DNA from: Microbacterium sp. HD4P20
GTDB lineage: Bacteria > Actinomycetota > Actinomycetes > Actinomycetales > Microbacteriaceae
Length of the DNA: 64,000 bases
Reading direction: 5' to 3'
Assembly: GCF_019449275.2 (NCBI RefSeq)
Contig: NZ_JAHZQZ020000002.1
Location: 62,001-126,000, forward strand
The stretch's first letter is position 1; every line of letters starts with the position of its first letter. The notes under the pieces are model-generated. The model saw nothing but the letters and a program-made list of their open reading frames with translations, did no database searches and had not been told where the DNA came from. The translations under genes were made by a program, and so were the position numbers. Below are positions 16,451 through 24,477 of the stretch, one piece after another.

Positions 16451-18061
16451 ATGGACGACAGGACGAATGCCACAGCCCCGTCCGGCACCGGATCCTCGAG
16501 CGACCCTCGGTTCGCGGCCCTCCCCGGCCGTCCGGGCAAGATCGTGGCGATCCACCTCAGTTATGCGTCGCGAGCGGATCAACGCGGACGCCGGCCGCAG
16601 CATCCGTCGTACTTCTTCAAGCCGTCGAGCTCGGTCGCCGTCTCGGGTGGCACGATCGAACGGCCGGCCGGCACCGAACTGCTCGCCTTCGAGGGCGAGA
16701 TCGCACTCGTGATCGGCGCGTCGGCGCGCCGGGTCGGTCTGGCCGAGGCGTGGTCGCACGTGGCCGCCGTCACTGCCGCCGACGACTTCGGACTGTACGA
16801 CCTGCGCGCGAACGACAAGGGCTCGAACGTGCGGTCCAAGGGACGCGATGGCTACACGCCCATCGGTCCGGCGCTCATCGACGCCCGAGCGGTCGACCCG
16901 GCCGCGCTGCGGCTGCGCACGTGGCTGAACGGCGACCTCGTGCAGGACGACACCTCGGCCGGCATGATCTTCCCGCTCGAGCAGCTCGTCGCCGACCTGT
17001 CGCAGCACTTCACCCTCGAGCCCGGCGACGTGATCCTCACCGGCACCCCTGCCGGCTCGTCGGTCGCCGTGCCCGGTGATGTGGTCGAGGTCGAGGTGTC
17101 GGTCGATGGCGGACCGACCTCGGGCCGGCTGATCACCACCGTGGTGCAGGGCGAGGCGCCGTTCGATGCCGACCTGGGCTCCCTCCCCGCGATCGACGAC
17201 CTGCAGCGTGCCGAGGCGTGGGGCTCGCGCGAGGCCGCGGGCCTGCCGCCCGAGGGTGCCACCGCATCAGGTGATCTCACCGACGTAGGAGGAAACTCCT
17301 CGGATTCTCCTGCTGCCGTGACATCACCTGATTTCGCACCGGGCCTCTCGCCCGAGCTGCGCGCCAAGCTCGAGGCCGCGCCCGTGGCCGGGCTGTCGGC
17401 GCAACTGCGCAAGCGCGGGCTGAACAACGTGCACATCGACGGCGTCTCGCCGCTGCATCTCTCGCCCCGGCACGATGCCCCCAAGCTCGTCGGCACCGCG
17501 CGCACGCTGCGGTTCGTGCCGAACCGCGAAGACCTGTTCGCGTCGCACGGCGGCGGCTACAACGCGCAGAAGCGTGCGTTCGACGCCGTGGATGAAGGCG
17601 AGGTGCTTGTGATCGAGGCGCGCGGCGAGTCGGGGTCGGGCACGCTCGGCGACGTCCTCGCGATACGGGCGCACGCGCGCGGTGCCGCCGGCATCGTGAC
17701 CGACGGGGGCGTGCGGGATGCCGCAGCCGTCGCCGCCGTCGGCATTCCGGTGTACTCCGCCGGCGCCCACCCCGCCGTGCTCGGACGCAAGCACGTGCCG
17801 TGGGATGCCGACATCGCGGTGGCCTGCGGCGGTGCGACCGTGCTGCCCGGCGACATCATCGTGGGTGACGCCGACGGCGTCATCGTGATCCCACGCACGA
17901 TCGCCGAGGAGGTCGCCGACGCAGCGCTCGCGCAGGAAGACGAAGACGCCTGGATCGCCGCGCGCGTCGCGGAGGGGCATCCCGTCGACGGTCTCTTCCC
18001 CATGAACGTGCAGTGGCGCGAGCGATTCGACGCCGATCGCCTGGGAGAGGAGTCGCGATGA
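16451..18061 (+). CDS. FAH-RraA fusion: homoprotocatechuate-pathway decarboxylase/isomerase
   Basis: Two-domain enzyme, 536 aa. Residues about 25-265 are a fumarylacetoacetate-hydrolase domain like HpaG (metal-binding FEGEIALVIG, the DLRANDKGSNVRSKGRDGY loop, LTGTPAGSS). Residues about 300-525 are an RraA-type domain (aldolase/decarboxylase fold; GTLGDVLAIRAHARGAAG, TDGGVRDAAA, GDIIVGDADGVIVIP). As first gene of the meta-cleavage operon it should decarboxylate/isomerise the C8 intermediate (OPET to HHDD/OHED). In E. coli HpaG that job is done by two fused FAH domains; here RraA replaces one of them. The Ser/Gly-rich linker is encoded by a DNA palindrome. The function of the RraA half is inferred. 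It overlaps gntR by 4 bp. Confidence 0.85.
   Translation: MDDRTNATAPSGTGSSSDPRFAALPGRPGKIVAIHLSYASRADQRGRRPQHPSYFFKPSSSVAVSGGTIERPAGTELLAFEGEIALVIGASARRVGLAEAWSHVAAVTAADDFGLYDLRANDKGSNVRSKGRDGYTPIGPALIDARAVDPAALRLRTWLNGDLVQDDTSAGMIFPLEQLVADLSQHFTLEPGDVILTGTPAGSSVAVPGDVVEVEVSVDGGPTSGRLITTVVQGEAPFDADLGSLPAIDDLQRAEAWGSREAAGLPPEGATASGDLTDVGGNSSDSPAAVTSPDFAPGLSPELRAKLEAAPVAGLSAQLRKRGLNNVHIDGVSPLHLSPRHDAPKLVGTARTLRFVPNREDLFASHGGGYNAQKRAFDAVDEGEVLVIEARGESGSGTLGDVLAIRAHARGAAGIVTDGGVRDAAAVAAVGIPVYSAGAHPAVLGRKHVPWDADIAVACGGATVLPGDIIVGDADGVIVIPRTIAEEVADAALAQEDEDAWIAARVAEGHPVDGLFPMNVQWRERFDADRLGEESR
17266..17332. repeat. Inverted repeat in the linker of the FAH-RraA gene
   Basis: Fifteen-base arms (17266-17280 and 17318-17332; one mismatch, outer 10 bp perfect: ATCAGGTGAT / ATCACCTGAT) flank a smaller AGGAG-GAAA-CTCCT hairpin. 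The DNA encodes the low-complexity linker between the two enzyme domains and is less GC-rich than the surrounding codons. It resembles an intergenic palindrome that has become coding. Confidence 0.85.
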
Positions 18062-18750
18062 ATGCCGCGCTTCCCGACACGACGCAGAGCAAGTCGCAGC
18101 AGGCATACCACTGGATCAAGGAGCGCATCGCGCGGCAGGAGTACACCCCGGGCTACCGGCTGGTGCTCGGCGCGATCGCCGGCGATCTCGACATGAGCGT
18201 CGTGCCGGTGCGCGAGGCGATCCGCCAGCTCGAAGCCGAGGGACTGGTGACGTTCGAGCGCAACGTCGGCGCGCGGGTGTCGATGGTCGACGACTCGCAG
18301 TACCGCCTCAGCATGCAGGCACTGTCGATTCTCGAGGGCGCCGCGACCGCACTCGCGGCGCGCCGGCTGACGGTCGACGACATCCGCGAGGCCCGGCGCA
18401 TCAACGACCGGATGATCGAGACGCTCGAGCACTTCGACCCGCGCGCCTTCACGTCGCTGAACCAGGAATTCCACGCGGCGCTGTTCACGAAGTGCGCGAA
18501 TCCGCGCATGCTCGAGCTCGTCAACGCCGAGTGGGCGCGGCTCGGGCACCTGCGCGACTCGACGTTCAGCTTCGTTCCCGGCCGCGCCGCCGAGTCCGTG
18601 CGCGAGCACGAGAACATCGTGCGGCTCATCGAGTCCGGCGCGCCGCTCGGCGAGATCGAGAAGGCCGCCAGGCGCCACCGCTCGGCCACCCTCGACGCCT
18701 ACATGATCCACGAACACCCCGACGAGGCGCTGGGCCTGCCGGCGTTCTGA
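18058..18750 (+). CDS. GntR-family regulator (FadR/FCD type)
   Basis: GntR regulator, 230 aa. The N-terminal winged helix-turn-helix (YHWIKERIARQEYTPGYRLVLGAIAGDLDMSVVPVREAIRQLEAEGLV) is followed by an all-helical FCD ligand domain with metal-type His/Glu (FTSLNQEFHAALFTKCAN, REHENIVRLIESG). It is translationally coupled to the FAH-RraA gene (ATGA) and sits inside the operon, so it probably controls the hpa genes and MFS carrier in response to a pathway acid. The ATG at 18058 is preferred over an upstream ATG inside the previous gene. Confidence 0.92.
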   Translation: MNAALPDTTQSKSQQAYHWIKERIARQEYTPGYRLVLGAIAGDLDMSVVPVREAIRQLEAEGLVTFERNVGARVSMVDDSQYRLSMQALSILEGAATALAARRLTVDDIREARRINDRMIETLEHFDPRAFTSLNQEFHAALFTKCANPRMLELVNAEWARLGHLRDSTFSFVPGRAAESVREHENIVRLIESGAPLGEIEKAARRHRSATLDAYMIHEHPDEALGLPAF

Positions 18751-18808
18751 TCGTTCCCGGATGCCGGGCGCCCAGCATCCGTCCCGCCCTCCCGTGAAGG
18801 AGCAACCC

Positions 18809-20371
18809 ATGACCGACACCACCGCAGCACTGGATACCCGCCATGTGCCCGACGGGCTTCCCGACCACATCCAGCACTACATCGACGGCGCATTCGTCGA
18901 CTCCGCCGACGGCGACACCTTCGACGTGCTCGACCCCGTCACGAACGAGACCTACGTGCACGCGGCCGCCGGCAAGAAGGCCGACATCGACCGGGCCGTC
19001 GCCTCAGCGCGGCGCGCGTTCACCGAGGGGCCGTGGCCCCGGATGCTGCCGCGCGAGCGCTCGCGGATCCTCCACCGCATCGCCGACATCGTCGAGTCGC
19101 GCGACGCCCGGCTCGCCGAGCTGGAGTCGTACGACTCCGGCCTGCCGATCACGCAGGCGCTCGGCCAGGCGCGGCGCGCGGCCGAGAACTTCCGCTTCTT
19201 CGCGGATCTGATCGTGGCGCAGGCCGACGACGCCTACAAGGTGCCGGGCCGCCAGATGAACTACGTCAACCGCAAGCCGATCGGCGTCGCCGGCCTCATC
19301 ACGCCGTGGAACACGCCGTTCATGCTCGAATCGTGGAAGCTCGGCCCGGCGCTGGCGACCGGCAACACGGTCGTGCTCAAGCCCGCGGAGTTCACGCCGC
19401 TTTCGGCCTCGCTGTGGGCGGGCATCTTCGAGGAGGCAGGGCTGCCGCAGGGCGTCTTCAACCTCGTCAACGGACTCGGTGAGGATGCCGGCGACGCGCT
19501 GGTGAAGCATCCAGAGGTCCCGCTCATCTCGTTCACGGGAGAGAGCCGCACCGGCCAGATCATCTTCGCAAACGCCGCGCCCTTCCTGAAGGGCCTGTCG
19601 ATGGAGCTCGGCGGCAAGTCGCCGGCCGTCGTCTTCGCCGACGCCGACCTCGATGCCGCAATCGACGCGACCATCTTCGGCGTGTTCTCGCTCAACGGCG
19701 AGCGCTGCACCGCCGGGTCGCGCATCCTCGTCGAGCGCTCGGTCTACGACGAGTTCGTGGAGCGATACGCAGCCCAGGCCGGCCGGGTGGTCGTGGGCTA
19801 TCCGCACGACCCGAAGACCGAGGTGGGCGCGCTGGTGCACCCCGAGCACTACGACAAGGTGATGTCGTACATCGAGATCGGCAAGACCGAGGCGCGGCTG
19901 GTCGCCGGAGGCGGCCGCCCCGACGGGTTCGAGACCGGCAACTTCGTGCGTCCGACGGTGTTCGCCGACGTCGCCCCGCAGGCCCGGATCTTCCAGGAGG
20001 AGATCTTCGGCCCCGTCGTCGCGATCACCCCGTTCGACACCGACGAAGAGGCGCTCGCGCTCGCCAACGGCGTCAAGTACGGCCTCGCCGCCTACGTCTG
20101 GACGAACGACCTCAGACGTGCCCACAACTTCTCGCAGGCGATCGAGGCGGGCATGGTGTGGCTCAACTCCAACAACGTGCGCGACCTGCGCACTCCGTTC
20201 GGAGGAGTCAAAGCCTCGGGCCTCGGGCACGAGGGCGGCTACCGCTCGATCGACTTCTACACCGACCAGCAGGCCGTGCACATCACGCTCGGCCCCGCCC
20301 ACAACCCGACGTTCGGCAAGGCGGATGCCACCGCCGAGCAGAGCGACGCCGCGACGAAGCTGCAGGCCTGA
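18809..20371 (+). CDS. hpaE: 5-Carboxymethyl-2-hydroxymuconate semialdehyde dehydrogenase HpaE
   Basis: ALDH-superfamily enzyme, 520 aa, that oxidises the ring-cleavage semialdehyde CHMS to CHM. Visible are PWNTPFMLESWKLGPALATGNTVVLKPAE, SMELGGKSPAVVFADADL (general base Glu), NGERCTAGSRILV (catalytic Cys) and TPFGGVKASGLGHEGG. It is somewhat longer than E. coli HpaE (488 aa) because of extensions at both ends. The start ATG at 18809 has AAGGAG 6 bp upstream; the frame runs 16 codons further back without a site. Substrate is assigned from the operon. Confidence 0.93.
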   Translation: MTDTTAALDTRHVPDGLPDHIQHYIDGAFVDSADGDTFDVLDPVTNETYVHAAAGKKADIDRAVASARRAFTEGPWPRMLPRERSRILHRIADIVESRDARLAELESYDSGLPITQALGQARRAAENFRFFADLIVAQADDAYKVPGRQMNYVNRKPIGVAGLITPWNTPFMLESWKLGPALATGNTVVLKPAEFTPLSASLWAGIFEEAGLPQGVFNLVNGLGEDAGDALVKHPEVPLISFTGESRTGQIIFANAAPFLKGLSMELGGKSPAVVFADADLDAAIDATIFGVFSLNGERCTAGSRILVERSVYDEFVERYAAQAGRVVVGYPHDPKTEVGALVHPEHYDKVMSYIEIGKTEARLVAGGGRPDGFETGNFVRPTVFADVAPQARIFQEEIFGPVVAITPFDTDEEALALANGVKYGLAAYVWTNDLRRAHNFSQAIEAGMVWLNSNNVRDLRTPFGGVKASGLGHEGGYRSIDFYTDQQAVHITLGPAHNPTFGKADATAEQSDAATKLQA

Positions 20372-20491
20372 GCCGCGGCATCCGTCATTTCCTCGGCGAA
20401 CCGTCGCAAACGGCCCTCGCCACGCCGCCGGCCCGACCATATGCGCCGGCTCGGCACCCCGACGAAGAGACACGAGACGCAAGGACGCGAA

Positions 20492-21658
20492 ATGACCGAC
20501 CGCAAAGACATGACCCTCACCTCCTCGGGCTTCTACGTCAGCCAAGAGGCACCCATCCGCGCCGCCGATCCGGTGCCGACGCCGACCGCGCCCGCCCCCG
20601 ACATCCTGCGCTGCGCCTACATGGAGCTCGTCGTCACCGACCTCGCGGCTTCCCGCGCGTTCTACGTCGATGTGCTCGACCTCGTCGTGACCGAGGAGGA
20701 CGAGACCACCGTCTATCTGCGCTCGATGGAGGAGTTCATCCACCACAACCTCGTTCTGCGGCAAGGGCCGGTCGCCGCGGTCGCCGCGTTCTCGTACCGC
20801 GTGCGGACTCCGGCGGACCTCGACCGGGCCGTCGCGTTCTACGAAGAGCTCGGGTGCGACGTGCGCCGCAATCGGGAGGGCTTCACGAAGGGCATCGGCG
20901 ACTCGGTGCGCGTCGTTGATCCGCTGGGCTTCCCGTACGAGTTCTTCCACGACGTCGAGCACGTCGAGCGATTGGCGTGGCGCTACGACCTCTACACGCC
21001 CGGCGCGCTGGTGCGGCTCGACCATTTCAACCAGGTCACCCCCGACGTGCCCCGGGCGGTGAACTTCATGCAGAGCCTGGGCTTCCGCGTGACCGAAGAC
21101 ATCCAGGACGAGGCCGGCACCGTCTATGCCGCCTGGATGCGCCGCAAGCCCACCGTGCACGACACGGCGATGACCGGTGGCGACGGTCCGCGCATGCACC
21201 ACGTCGCGTTCTCGACGCACGAGAAGCACAACATCCTCGCGATCTGCGACAAGCTCGGCGCCCTGCGCCGCTCGGACGCGATCGAGCGCGGTCCCGGCCG
21301 CCACGGTGTGTCGAACGCGTTCTACCTCTATCTGCGCGACCCCGACGGACACCGCGTCGAGATCTACACGCAGGACTACTACACCGGCGACCCCGACAAC
21401 CCGGTCGTCACGTGGGACGTGCACGACAACCAGCGCCGCGACTGGTGGGGCAACCCCGTGGTCCCGTCGTGGTACACCGAGGCATCCCTCGTTCTCGATC
21501 TGGACGGCAACCCGCAGCCGGTCGTCGCACGCACCGACGAGTCCGAGATGGCCGTGACGATCGGCGCCGACGGCTTCTCGTACACGCGCCCGGACGAGAA
21601 AGCCGAGGAGCTGCCCAGCTGGAAGCAGGGCGAGTACAAGCTCGGCCACCAGCTCTAG
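20492..21658 (+). CDS. hpaD: 3,4-Dihydroxyphenylacetate 2,3-dioxygenase HpaD (HPCD)
   Basis: Extradiol ring-cleaving dioxygenase of the vicinal-oxygen-chelate fold, 388 aa, that opens homoprotocatechuate to CHMS. Metal ligands fall at His178 (VRLDHFNQV), His237 (RMHHVAF) and Glu290 (HRVEIYTQDYY). This is the same spacing as His155/His214/Glu267 of the Brevibacterium fuscum enzyme, all shifted by 23 through a longer N-terminus. The C-terminal tail (GNPVVPSWYTEASLVLDLDGNPQP) is also typical of that enzyme. The start at 20492 is chosen for its purine-rich leader; a second ATG five codons on is possible. Confidence 0.96.
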   Translation: MTDRKDMTLTSSGFYVSQEAPIRAADPVPTPTAPAPDILRCAYMELVVTDLAASRAFYVDVLDLVVTEEDETTVYLRSMEEFIHHNLVLRQGPVAAVAAFSYRVRTPADLDRAVAFYEELGCDVRRNREGFTKGIGDSVRVVDPLGFPYEFFHDVEHVERLAWRYDLYTPGALVRLDHFNQVTPDVPRAVNFMQSLGFRVTEDIQDEAGTVYAAWMRRKPTVHDTAMTGGDGPRMHHVAFSTHEKHNILAICDKLGALRRSDAIERGPGRHGVSNAFYLYLRDPDGHRVEIYTQDYYTGDPDNPVVTWDVHDNQRRDWWGNPVVPSWYTEASLVLDLDGNPQPVVARTDESEMAVTIGADGFSYTRPDEKAEELPSWKQGEYKLGHQL

Positions 21659-21706
21659 CCGGAAGGCGCTGGGCTGAGGTGCCGCATGTCCCGAACTCGG
21701 TGGAGC

Positions 21707-21758
21707 GTGTCCCACATTCGGTCGCTAGCGGGGCTCAGACCGACCGAAAGTGGGACAC
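21707..21758. terminator. Large hairpin between hpaD and hpaH
   Basis: Eighteen-base arms (21707-21724, 21741-21758) with one mismatch around a 16-nt loop, about 50 nt after the hpaD stop. No U-tract. It lies within an operon, so partial termination or mRNA end protection is more likely than full termination. The left flank carries CATGTCCC-type words like those of the tandem array near 11.3 kb. Confidence 0.7.
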
Positions 21759-21795
21759 ACAGAATGAATCCGCAGTCAGCGAAGGGGAGAGACGG

Positions 21796-22581
21796 ATGCT
21801 GTCACCCGAGGTGATCCGGCAGCTCGCGGACGAGCTCGCCGAAGCCGACCGCGCGCACGGGGTGATTTCCCGCATTACGGCGCGGCACCCAGGCGCGACG
21901 GTCGAGGACTCGTACGCGATCCAGGGCGTGTGGCGCGACACGATGCTGGCCTCGGGTCGCCGGCTCGTCGGCCGCAAGATCGGGCTGACGTCCAAGGCGA
22001 TGCAGCAGGCGACCGGCATCACCGAGCCGGACTACGGCGTGATGTTCGACGACACCGTGTACCACTCCGGTGCCGAGATCCCGGTCGACCGCTTCTCGAA
22101 CGTGCGCATCGAGGTCGAGCTCGCCTTCGTCCTGAAGTCGCCGCTGGAAGGGCCCGACTGCACCCTCGACGATGCGCTCGCGGCGATCGACTACGCCGTC
22201 CCCGCGCTCGAGGTGCTCAACTCGCACATCGAGCTCGAGGGGCGCACGATCGTCGACACCATCGCCGACAACGCCGCGTACGGCGCGATGGTGCTCGGTG
22301 ACGTGCACAAGCGCCCCGATGAGATCGACCTGCGCTGGGTTCCCGGCGTTCTCGCCCGCAACGGCGAGATCGAAGAGACCGGCGTCGCGGCCGGGGTGCT
22401 CGGCCACCCCGCGACGGGTGTCGCGTGGCTGACGAACAAGTTCCACCAGCACGGCGCGCGCCTCGAGGCCGGCGAGATCATCCTCGCCGGATCGTTCACG
22501 CGCCCCATGTGGGTGACACGGGGCGATAACGTCAGGTGCGACTACGGACCCATGGGAGTGATCGAATGCCGCTTCGTCTGA
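21796..22581 (+). CDS. hpaH: 2-Oxo-hept-4-ene-1,7-dioate hydratase HpaH
   Basis: Hydratase of the MhpD/HpaH family (FAH-related fold), 261 aa, that adds water to 2-oxohept-ene-dioate before aldol cleavage. Typical text: GRKIGLTSKAMQQATGITEPDYGVMFDD, the metal-site VRIEVELAFVL, SHIELEGRTIVDTIADNAAYGAMVLG and WLTNKFHQHGARLEAGEIILAGSFTRP. The start ATG at 21796 follows AAGGGGAGAG; the frame is open far upstream only by chance. Its last 16 bp overlap hpaI. Confidence 0.95.
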   Translation: MLSPEVIRQLADELAEADRAHGVISRITARHPGATVEDSYAIQGVWRDTMLASGRRLVGRKIGLTSKAMQQATGITEPDYGVMFDDTVYHSGAEIPVDRFSNVRIEVELAFVLKSPLEGPDCTLDDALAAIDYAVPALEVLNSHIELEGRTIVDTIADNAAYGAMVLGDVHKRPDEIDLRWVPGVLARNGEIEETGVAAGVLGHPATGVAWLTNKFHQHGARLEAGEIILAGSFTRPMWVTRGDNVRCDYGPMGVIECRFV

Positions 22582-23369
22582 CGCCGACCTTCCGTACCGC
22601 GCTGGCCGAGGCATCCGCCCCGCTCGCAGGAATGTGGGTCTGCTCCGGCTCGCCGCTCGTCGCCGAGATCTGCGCCGGTGCGGGACTGGACTGGCTGCTC
22701 ATCGACATGGAGCACTCCCCCAACGGACTCGAGTCGGTACTCGCGCAGCTGCAGGCCGTCGCCGCGTACCCCGTCACGCCGGTCGTGCGGGTGCCGATCG
22801 GCGACGTCGTGACGATCAAGCAGGTGCTCGACCTCGGAGCCCAGAACCTGCTCGTGCCGATGGTGTCATCCAGGACGGATGCCGAGGCCGCCGTCGCAGC
22901 CGTGCGCTATCCGCCGCGGGGCACACGCGGGGTCGGCTCGGCGCTCGCGCGGTCGGCGCGGTGGAACCGCGTCGACGACTACCTCGCCGACTCCGACGCG
23001 CACGTATCGCTCTTCGTGCAGATCGAGACCGCCGCGGGCGTCGCGGCGGCCGCCGACATCGCCGCCGTCGACGGCGTGGACGGCGTCTTCGTCGGACCGA
23101 GCGACCTCGCCGCGTCGATGGGCCTGCTCGGGCAACAGACCCACCCCGACGTCGTCGCCGCCGCCCTGCGGGTCTTCGACGCCGTGCGGGCAGCCGGCAA
23201 GCCGGTGGGCGTGAACGCGTTCGACCCGGCCGCGGCCGACGCGTATCTCGATGCCGGGGCATCCTTCATCCTCGTCGGTGCCGACGTCGCGCTGCTCGCG
23301 CGCGGCTCCGAAGCGCTCGCCGCTCGGTTCATCCCCGCCCGACCCGGCGCCGCTCGCGCCTCGTACTGA
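22566..23369 (+). CDS. hpaI: 4-Hydroxy-2-oxo-heptane-1,7-dioate aldolase HpaI
   Basis: Class II pyruvate aldolase of the HpcH/HpaI family, 267 aa, that splits the C7 intermediate to pyruvate and succinate semialdehyde, the last step of the operon. Catalytic and metal-site segments are visible: DWLLIDMEHSPNG, RYPPRGTRGVGSALARSARW, QIETAAGV and VDGVFVGPSDLAASMG. The start ATG at 22566 lies inside the end of hpaH (16-bp overlap), consistent with coupling. Confidence 0.95.
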   Translation: MPLRLTPTFRTALAEASAPLAGMWVCSGSPLVAEICAGAGLDWLLIDMEHSPNGLESVLAQLQAVAAYPVTPVVRVPIGDVVTIKQVLDLGAQNLLVPMVSSRTDAEAAVAAVRYPPRGTRGVGSALARSARWNRVDDYLADSDAHVSLFVQIETAAGVAAAADIAAVDGVDGVFVGPSDLAASMGLLGQQTHPDVVAAALRVFDAVRAAGKPVGVNAFDPAAADAYLDAGASFILVGADVALLARGSEALAARFIPARPGAARASY

Positions 23370-23468
23370 CGCGCCGGCACTGTCGTCAGCATCCGCGGGT
23401 TCAGGCGCTCTGGTGCGCACGGAGTGACTGCGGAGCACCACGGCGAGTGAACGTGGCACAGTGAATCC

Positions 23469-24023
23469 ATGAAGAAGTGGGTCGTGCGGTTCGTTTCGCT
23501 GCTCGTGTTCAACGTCGTCGTGCTGCTGCTGATCGGGTGGTTCACCCCCGCTCGCGTCGGCTGGGCGGCCTTGTGGGCCGGTATCGTGCTGACCGCGATC
23601 GTCATCTGGATCAAGCCGCTCGTCGAGAAGTGGTTCCGCTCGATGGCGGCGAAGTCGGCCGGTCGTCGCACCCGCGCGGGCGAGAAGCTGGTCGAAGGCC
23701 TGCTCGCCTTCGCCGTGGCATTCGTGGTGTGGATCGGTACCGTGCTGCTGACGAGCGTCTCGATCGGCGGCGGGATCTTCGGCGCCTTCTGGGGCTACGT
23801 GCTGCCGCCGGTGTTCCTTCTCATCGGCTGGGCGATCTACGACGCCATCGACGACCGGGTCGAGACGCAGGCCGGGGCGCTGTACGACCGAGCGACCGGC
23901 ACCAGGGCCGCTGCCTCGGAGCCCGCGGTGCCGAAGCGCGAGACATCCGCCGCCCGAAGCGAACTGAACGACGGGCTCACCGAGGAGCAGCGGCGCATGC
24001 TCGACGAACTCGGCAAGTCCTGA
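23469..24023 (+). CDS. Four-helix membrane protein of unknown function
   Basis: Protein of 184 aa with predicted membrane helices at about 5-25, 32-50, 77-97 and 103-123, basic loops (RSMAAKSAGRRTRAGEK) and a charged soluble tail ending in a small amphipathic segment (LTEEQRRMLDELGKS). I recognise no family with confidence. There is no ribosome site, but a weak CACAGT -10-like box ends 6 nt before the ATG. It stands alone, not obviously tied to the hpa operon or the sigma factor. Confidence 0.75.
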   Translation: MKKWVVRFVSLLVFNVVVLLLIGWFTPARVGWAALWAGIVLTAIVIWIKPLVEKWFRSMAAKSAGRRTRAGEKLVEGLLAFAVAFVVWIGTVLLTSVSIGGGIFGAFWGYVLPPVFLLIGWAIYDAIDDRVETQAGALYDRATGTRAAASEPAVPKRETSAARSELNDGLTEEQRRMLDELGKS

Positions 24024-24096
24024 TTCCACCCGCGTGTCGATTGCCGGCTCGCTCGATCGTCATCGAAGTGTCACCGTTCCGACGAAAGGACACATC

Positions 24097-24477
24097 ATGC
24101 GGTACACCCTTCTGCTGCACTACCCCGAGATGACGCCCGACGAGCTCGGTCCTGAGGCCATGGCCGAGGGCATGCGAGAGTTCGACGCCTACGCCGAGGC
24201 GCTCGACGCGGCCGGCGTGCTCGTGTCGGCCGAGGTGCTGCAGCCCTCCTCGGCCACCACCACCGTGACCGCCCAGGACGGCACGCTGCGCGTGCAGGAC
24301 GGCCCCTTCGCCGACACCAAGGAGCAGATCGGCGGCACCTTCGTGATCGACGTCGACGACCTCGACGCCGCCATCGGCTGGGCCGGCAAGGCACCCTCGG
24401 TGAGCTGGGGATCCGTCGAGATCCGCCCGACGATGACCCGGTTCCACGACGGCGCCTGGACGGCGTTCGCGCGCTGA
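24097..24477 (+). CDS. DGPF/YCII-domain protein, ECF42 partner
   Basis: YCII-related protein, 126 aa, with the family's DGPFADTKEQIGGTFVIDVDDLDAAI segment that gives it its name. Such proteins are encoded next to ECF42 sigma factors, here overlapping the sigma gene at TGATG. Their role is not firmly known; they are proposed to belong to the stress or metabolic output of the sigma factor. The start at 24097 (MRYTLLLHYPE) has GAAAGGA upstream. Confidence 0.92.
   Translation: MRYTLLLHYPEMTPDELGPEAMAEGMREFDAYAEALDAAGVLVSAEVLQPSSATTTVTAQDGTLRVQDGPFADTKEQIGGTFVIDVDDLDAAIGWAGKAPSVSWGSVEIRPTMTRFHDGAWTAFAR

Noticed and set aside
19004..21715. 903-codon minus-strand open frame
   Set aside because: Lies antisense to hpaE and hpaD, whose catalytic residues are all visible. 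Long antisense frames are expected in DNA with GC-rich third codon positions.
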